Shown in pieces: positions 61,487 through 64,000 of a stretch of DNA of 64,000 bases. Within the stretch, counting starts at the first letter, position 1; each line of letters begins with the position of its first letter. The position numbers and the translations under genes are program-made. Origin of the DNA: an uncultured Bacilli bacterium (GTDB lineage: Bacteria > Bacillota_I > Bacilli_A > RF39 > UBA660). The notes beneath the pieces were generated by a model that saw only the letters and a list, made by a program, of their open reading frames with translations, was not told the origin of the DNA and did no database searches. The stretch lies in assembly GCA_944373145.1 (NCBI GenBank), contig CALWAL010000004.1:82982-146981 (forward strand). Direction: 5' to 3'.

Positions 61487-61527
61487 CTTTAAATATACCA
61501 TCCACATAATTATTATAGCCAAAAAAA

Positions 61528-61559
61528 GAAGAAAAGAAAATGCTTATTTTCTTTTCTTC
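61528..61559 (-). terminator. Terminator of tagO
   Basis: 14-bp stem GAAGAAAAGAAAAT / ATTTTCTTTTCTTC, 4-nt loop, seven T on the minus strand. Confidence 0.85.
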
Positions 61560-61595
61560 ATAGATTCTTTCTTCTTATTTATTTGTTTTAATTCA

Positions 61596-62672
61596 CTAAC
61601 GTTTTTTTTTTATTGTTTCACCTTTTTTCTTTAAGTTTTTATCATTATGATGATCAATAATAACATCAGTTTTGAAAGCAAAGAACATCAATATTAACAA
61701 TAAAATAGCATATATGATATACCCTAATTCATTATCAACTAAAACATAAATAATCGAAGCAGTACCAAATAATGCAGTTGCTAAATAAATAATTAAAACA
61801 GTTCCCATTTGCCCTAAATTGCGATTTAAAAGCTGATGGTGAATATGCATTTTATCAGGTTTTGATATACTTTCACCTTTTAATTTACGCCTTATAATAG
61901 CAAATAATGTATCAGCAATAGGAATAATTAAAATTAATAATGGAATAATTAATGAAGACATCATTACATTTTTATACCCCAGTAAGGTTATAACAGCAAT
62001 AATAAAGCCTAAAAACATCGAACCAGAGTCTCCCATAAAAATAGAAGCTGGATGAAAATTATGCATTAAAAATCCTAAACAACTACCTAACATTGTAAAT
62101 GCTAATATAAATGATAATCCTGTTTGACCTTTTGCTACGGCAATAATTCCAATTGTTAAAAAGAAGATAGCCGAAATACCACCGGCCAAGCCATCTAAAC
62201 CATCTATTAAATTCATACAATTAATACAGCCTAAAATAAAGAAAATAGTAATAGGATAAGCAAAAATATCAAAATTTATATAAATACCAAAAGCACTTAT
62301 TTCTTTAAGTAAAATTCCTCCATAAGACACCACTACCAAAGTTGCTAATAACTGACCAACAAACTTATATGAAGCCTTTAACGGTTTAATATCATCCATA
62401 ATGCCTACTAACATAATGATAAATGTACCAATTAAAATTGAATTCATTATTTCATTAGCTTCAGCAAAAAGCATGTATCCCAACAAAAAGCCAAAATAAA
62501 TTCCTAATCCTCCCATTCTTGGAATAGGATTGTGATGAATTTTTCGAGCGTTAGGGATATCCATTGCTCCAACATGTTCAGCAACTTTTTTTATAAAAGG
62601 AATCGATCCAGCAACAAATAAGCACGGAATAAAAATTAATTTTAAAATGTACATAAACAACTCTTCACTCAT
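61596..62672 (-). CDS. tagO: Undecaprenyl-phosphate GlcNAc-1-phosphate transferase (TagO/WecA/MraY family)
   Basis: First membrane step of wall teichoic acid or related polymer synthesis: transfer of GlcNAc-1-P from UDP-GlcNAc to undecaprenyl phosphate. About eleven helices. Motifs are PRMGGLGIYFG, GIMDDIKPLKASYKF, MNLIDGLDGLAGG, FMGDSGSMFLGF and DKMHIHHQLL. ATG 62672 follows AGGTGG. The annotated 358-aa frame ends KKKR at a run of nine A (61602-61610). One A fewer would extend it by about 19 residues to a TAA inside the terminator. Confidence 0.93.
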   Translation of the reverse strand: MSEELFMYILKLIFIPCLFVAGSIPFIKKVAEHVGAMDIPNARKIHHNPIPRMGGLGIYFGFLLGYMLFAEANEIMNSILIGTFIIMLVGIMDDIKPLKASYKFVGQLLATLVVVSYGGILLKEISAFGIYINFDIFAYPITIFFILGCINCMNLIDGLDGLAGGISAIFFLTIGIIAVAKGQTGLSFILAFTMLGSCLGFLMHNFHPASIFMGDSGSMFLGFIIAVITLLGYKNVMMSSLIIPLLILIIPIADTLFAIIRRKLKGESISKPDKMHIHHQLLNRNLGQMGTVLIIYLATALFGTASIIYVLVDNELGYIIYAILLLILMFFAFKTDVIIDHHNDKNLKKKGETIKKKR

Positions 62673-62778
62673 AAAACCACCTATGCACATTATAACACGT
62701 TTACATTTATTTATCCAGAAAATTTTTTTACTGCTTTATTTATATTGTATTTTTTTGTATAATATAATTGGTGATGGT

Positions 62779-63906
62779 ATGAAAAAAGAAAAACAGCAAT
62801 TTGAAGAAACAGGTGTTTTTTTAGATGCGATGAGCAAACGTGAACGGAAAAAATGGGAAAAAGAGCAAGCAAAATTAAAGCTAGAACAAGCTCTAAATGT
62901 AAAATATAACAAAAAAGAAGCTAAGGAAATTAGTAGCGAAAGTGATTTAAAGGATGAGGAAATAATTAAACAACAAGATTTTAAAGAAGAGGATAGACTT
63001 GAATCAGAATTAGAAGAAACTGAAAAAGTTAATGATGAAGAAGTGGAACCAATTGGAGTTACAATTTCTAGTGAAGAGCTAGAACAAGAGTTAGAAAAAA
63101 CTAGAGAAATAATGTCTATTACTCAAGAGCTTCCAACAAAAATTAAAACGCGTAGCCAAAAATATGATTTATTAGATGAAGAAGATAATGATTTAGTTAA
63201 AAATTCTTTTAATCCTGTACCTTTAATTGGATTTTCTCTATTTATTGCTATTGCTGGTTTTATTTATTTAGTATTATTTTCAAATTATGATAATGACTTA
63301 TTCTTATATATTAACGCCGGTATAGTAGTATTATTCACTTTATTTTTTAGTTTGACCACCCTTTCAAATCAAAAGAATGTAAAAATATTTGCAATTTTTG
63401 ATTTATTAATTATTTTAGCTCTAGTTATTTTTGATGGGGTATCAATTGTTAATTATGATAATATTTACAACAAAGTTGAAATAAAAAACGAAAGTAAAAA
63501 TGATAATACAATTAAAAATGAAAGTAAACCGGAATCAGAAGAAAAAATTATTAATGAATATAATTGTATAAATTCTGATAATACCATTACAATTTTAATT
63601 ACAGAGGAAAATAATTACATTACTTATTTAGAAAAATCTGAAATTATTGAAGATAAAGATATTTTAAATAAGTTAAAAGAAATATATGAAAATAAAGCAG
63701 GAATTAGTTCAACAATCAATGGTAATCAACTAATAACAAAATTTGAATTTACTAAATTAGATTTTGAAACTTATCAAGAAGTGATTGAAAAGCACAATGG
63801 TTATTATCGTTTAGATAGTCAATTCGATTATATCGAAAATGGCAAAATTAATTATACCAAATATGTAAATAGTGAGTTAGGAAACTTTACATGCACAAAA
63901 AAATAA
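62779..63906 (+). CDS. Membrane protein with acidic N-terminus and extracellular C-terminal domain
   Basis: 375 aa. The first 160 residues are very charged (KRERKKWEKEQAKLKLEQ, then long Glu-rich stretches) and presumably cytoplasmic. Three hydrophobic helices follow (about 152-220) and then an Asn/Lys/Glu-rich linker and a C-terminal domain of about 110 residues with KLDFETYQEVIEKHNGYYRLD. No family recognised. GGTGATGGT precedes ATG 62779; the frame is open further upstream without a ribosome site. Divergent from tagO. Confidence 0.7.
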   Translation: MKKEKQQFEETGVFLDAMSKRERKKWEKEQAKLKLEQALNVKYNKKEAKEISSESDLKDEEIIKQQDFKEEDRLESELEETEKVNDEEVEPIGVTISSEELEQELEKTREIMSITQELPTKIKTRSQKYDLLDEEDNDLVKNSFNPVPLIGFSLFIAIAGFIYLVLFSNYDNDLFLYINAGIVVLFTLFFSLTTLSNQKNVKIFAIFDLLIILALVIFDGVSIVNYDNIYNKVEIKNESKNDNTIKNESKPESEEKIINEYNCINSDNTITILITEENNYITYLEKSEIIEDKDILNKLKEIYENKAGISSTINGNQLITKFEFTKLDFETYQEVIEKHNGYYRLDSQFDYIENGKINYTKYVNSELGNFTCTKK

Positions 63907-63928
63907 GATAGTTAATATCTTATTTTTC
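63901..63928 (+). terminator. Terminator of the last gene
   Basis: AAATAAGATA, loop GTTAA, TATCTTATTT plus T. The TAA stop is in the left arm. Confidence 0.85.
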
Positions 63929-63943
63929 TTAAATTAAAATTTC

Positions 63944-63970
63944 AACCGCACCACAAAGGTGTGGTTTTTT
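63944..63970 (+). terminator. Second hairpin near the right edge
   Basis: AACCGCACC, loop ACAAA, GGTGTGGTT, followed by T. Nine pairs with one G-T. The last 30 bases (63971-64000) are more GC-rich than the window and belong to a feature that cannot be identified. Confidence 0.65.
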
Positions 63971-64000
63971 GGTACACTAAAAGAGCCCACCCGGCAAGGA

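Noticed and set aside
1..64000. CRISPR array, prophage or defence island
   Set aside because: No regularly spaced repeats, cas genes, phage structural genes or restriction-modification genes were seen; the XerD-type gene has a housekeeping context.
63971..64000. tRNA or 5S rRNA at the right edge
   Set aside because: The 30 bases do not match recognisable conserved parts of either, on either strand.

Overview
The window is AT-rich chromosomal DNA of an endospore-forming, probably anaerobic or fermentative, low-GC Gram-positive bacterium (Bacilli/Firmicutes type). The evidence is sigG, spoIVB, a spoIIM-like gene and spoVB, a ylmC/ymxH-type gene, class B sortase, tagO, secDF-comN, rel-dtd, hisS-aspS with a T-box, and pyruvate formate-lyase with its activase. 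The standard code fits every reading frame. Organisation is compact: nearly every transcription unit ends in a hairpin terminator, and in many cases the stop codon lies inside that hairpin. There are no rRNA or tRNA genes, no intact transposon and no CRISPR array.

Layout. 1-5.3 kb: tail of a membrane or surface protein, sortase B, spoIVB, a radical SAM/SPASM protein, an ADP-ribosylglycohydrolase, a 43-residue membrane protein (opposite strand) and a SpoIIM family protein. 5.3-9.75 kb: mnmA, then a zinc-ribbon/VWA membrane protein paired with an SPFH protein. 9.75-10.4 kb: gene-poor AT-rich DNA. 10.4-18.5 kb: an HTH regulator, a protein of unknown function, a ZIP transporter, a repeat protein, a hybrid histidine kinase with a separate receiver, and a zinc-phospholipase-like / permuted-papain-like pair. 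18.6-26.5 kb: phosphohexomutase, XerD-type recombinase and a transglutaminase-like protein in one operon, rarA, an HD hydrolase and a UMPH-1-type nucleotidase. 26.5-27.2 kb: degraded DNA. 27.2-44.1 kb: holA, smc, a glycosyltransferase-ApbE fusion, ylmC, a pseudouridine synthase, pflBA, sigG, 6S RNA with a PolC-type exonuclease, and a cluster of zinc-ribbon membrane proteins with a YdjI-type SPFH protein. 44.2-57.2 kb: aspS, hisS, dtd, rel, secDF, comN and spoVB, an order that resembles the ancestral Bacillus arrangement. 57.2-64 kb: a LysM protein, a lytic transglycosylase, folD, oapA, OLE RNA, tagO and an unknown membrane protein.

The outstanding feature is at 60.27-61.49 kb: a structured noncoding RNA of about 570 nt with its own promoter, immediately upstream of a gene for a four-helix membrane protein that looks like OapA, followed by folD. 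This is the signature of the OLE (ornate, large, extremophilic) ribonucleoprotein complex, here with an operator-like inverted repeat across its promoter. Other high-value signals are a sigma-G promoter placed inside a hairpin that would hide the spoIVB ribosome-binding site only on read-through RNA, a His-containing leader ORF before hisS, a one-chain glycosyltransferase-ApbE fusion, and a poly-A slip site at the end of tagO. All assignments come from reading the sequence; no database search was run.
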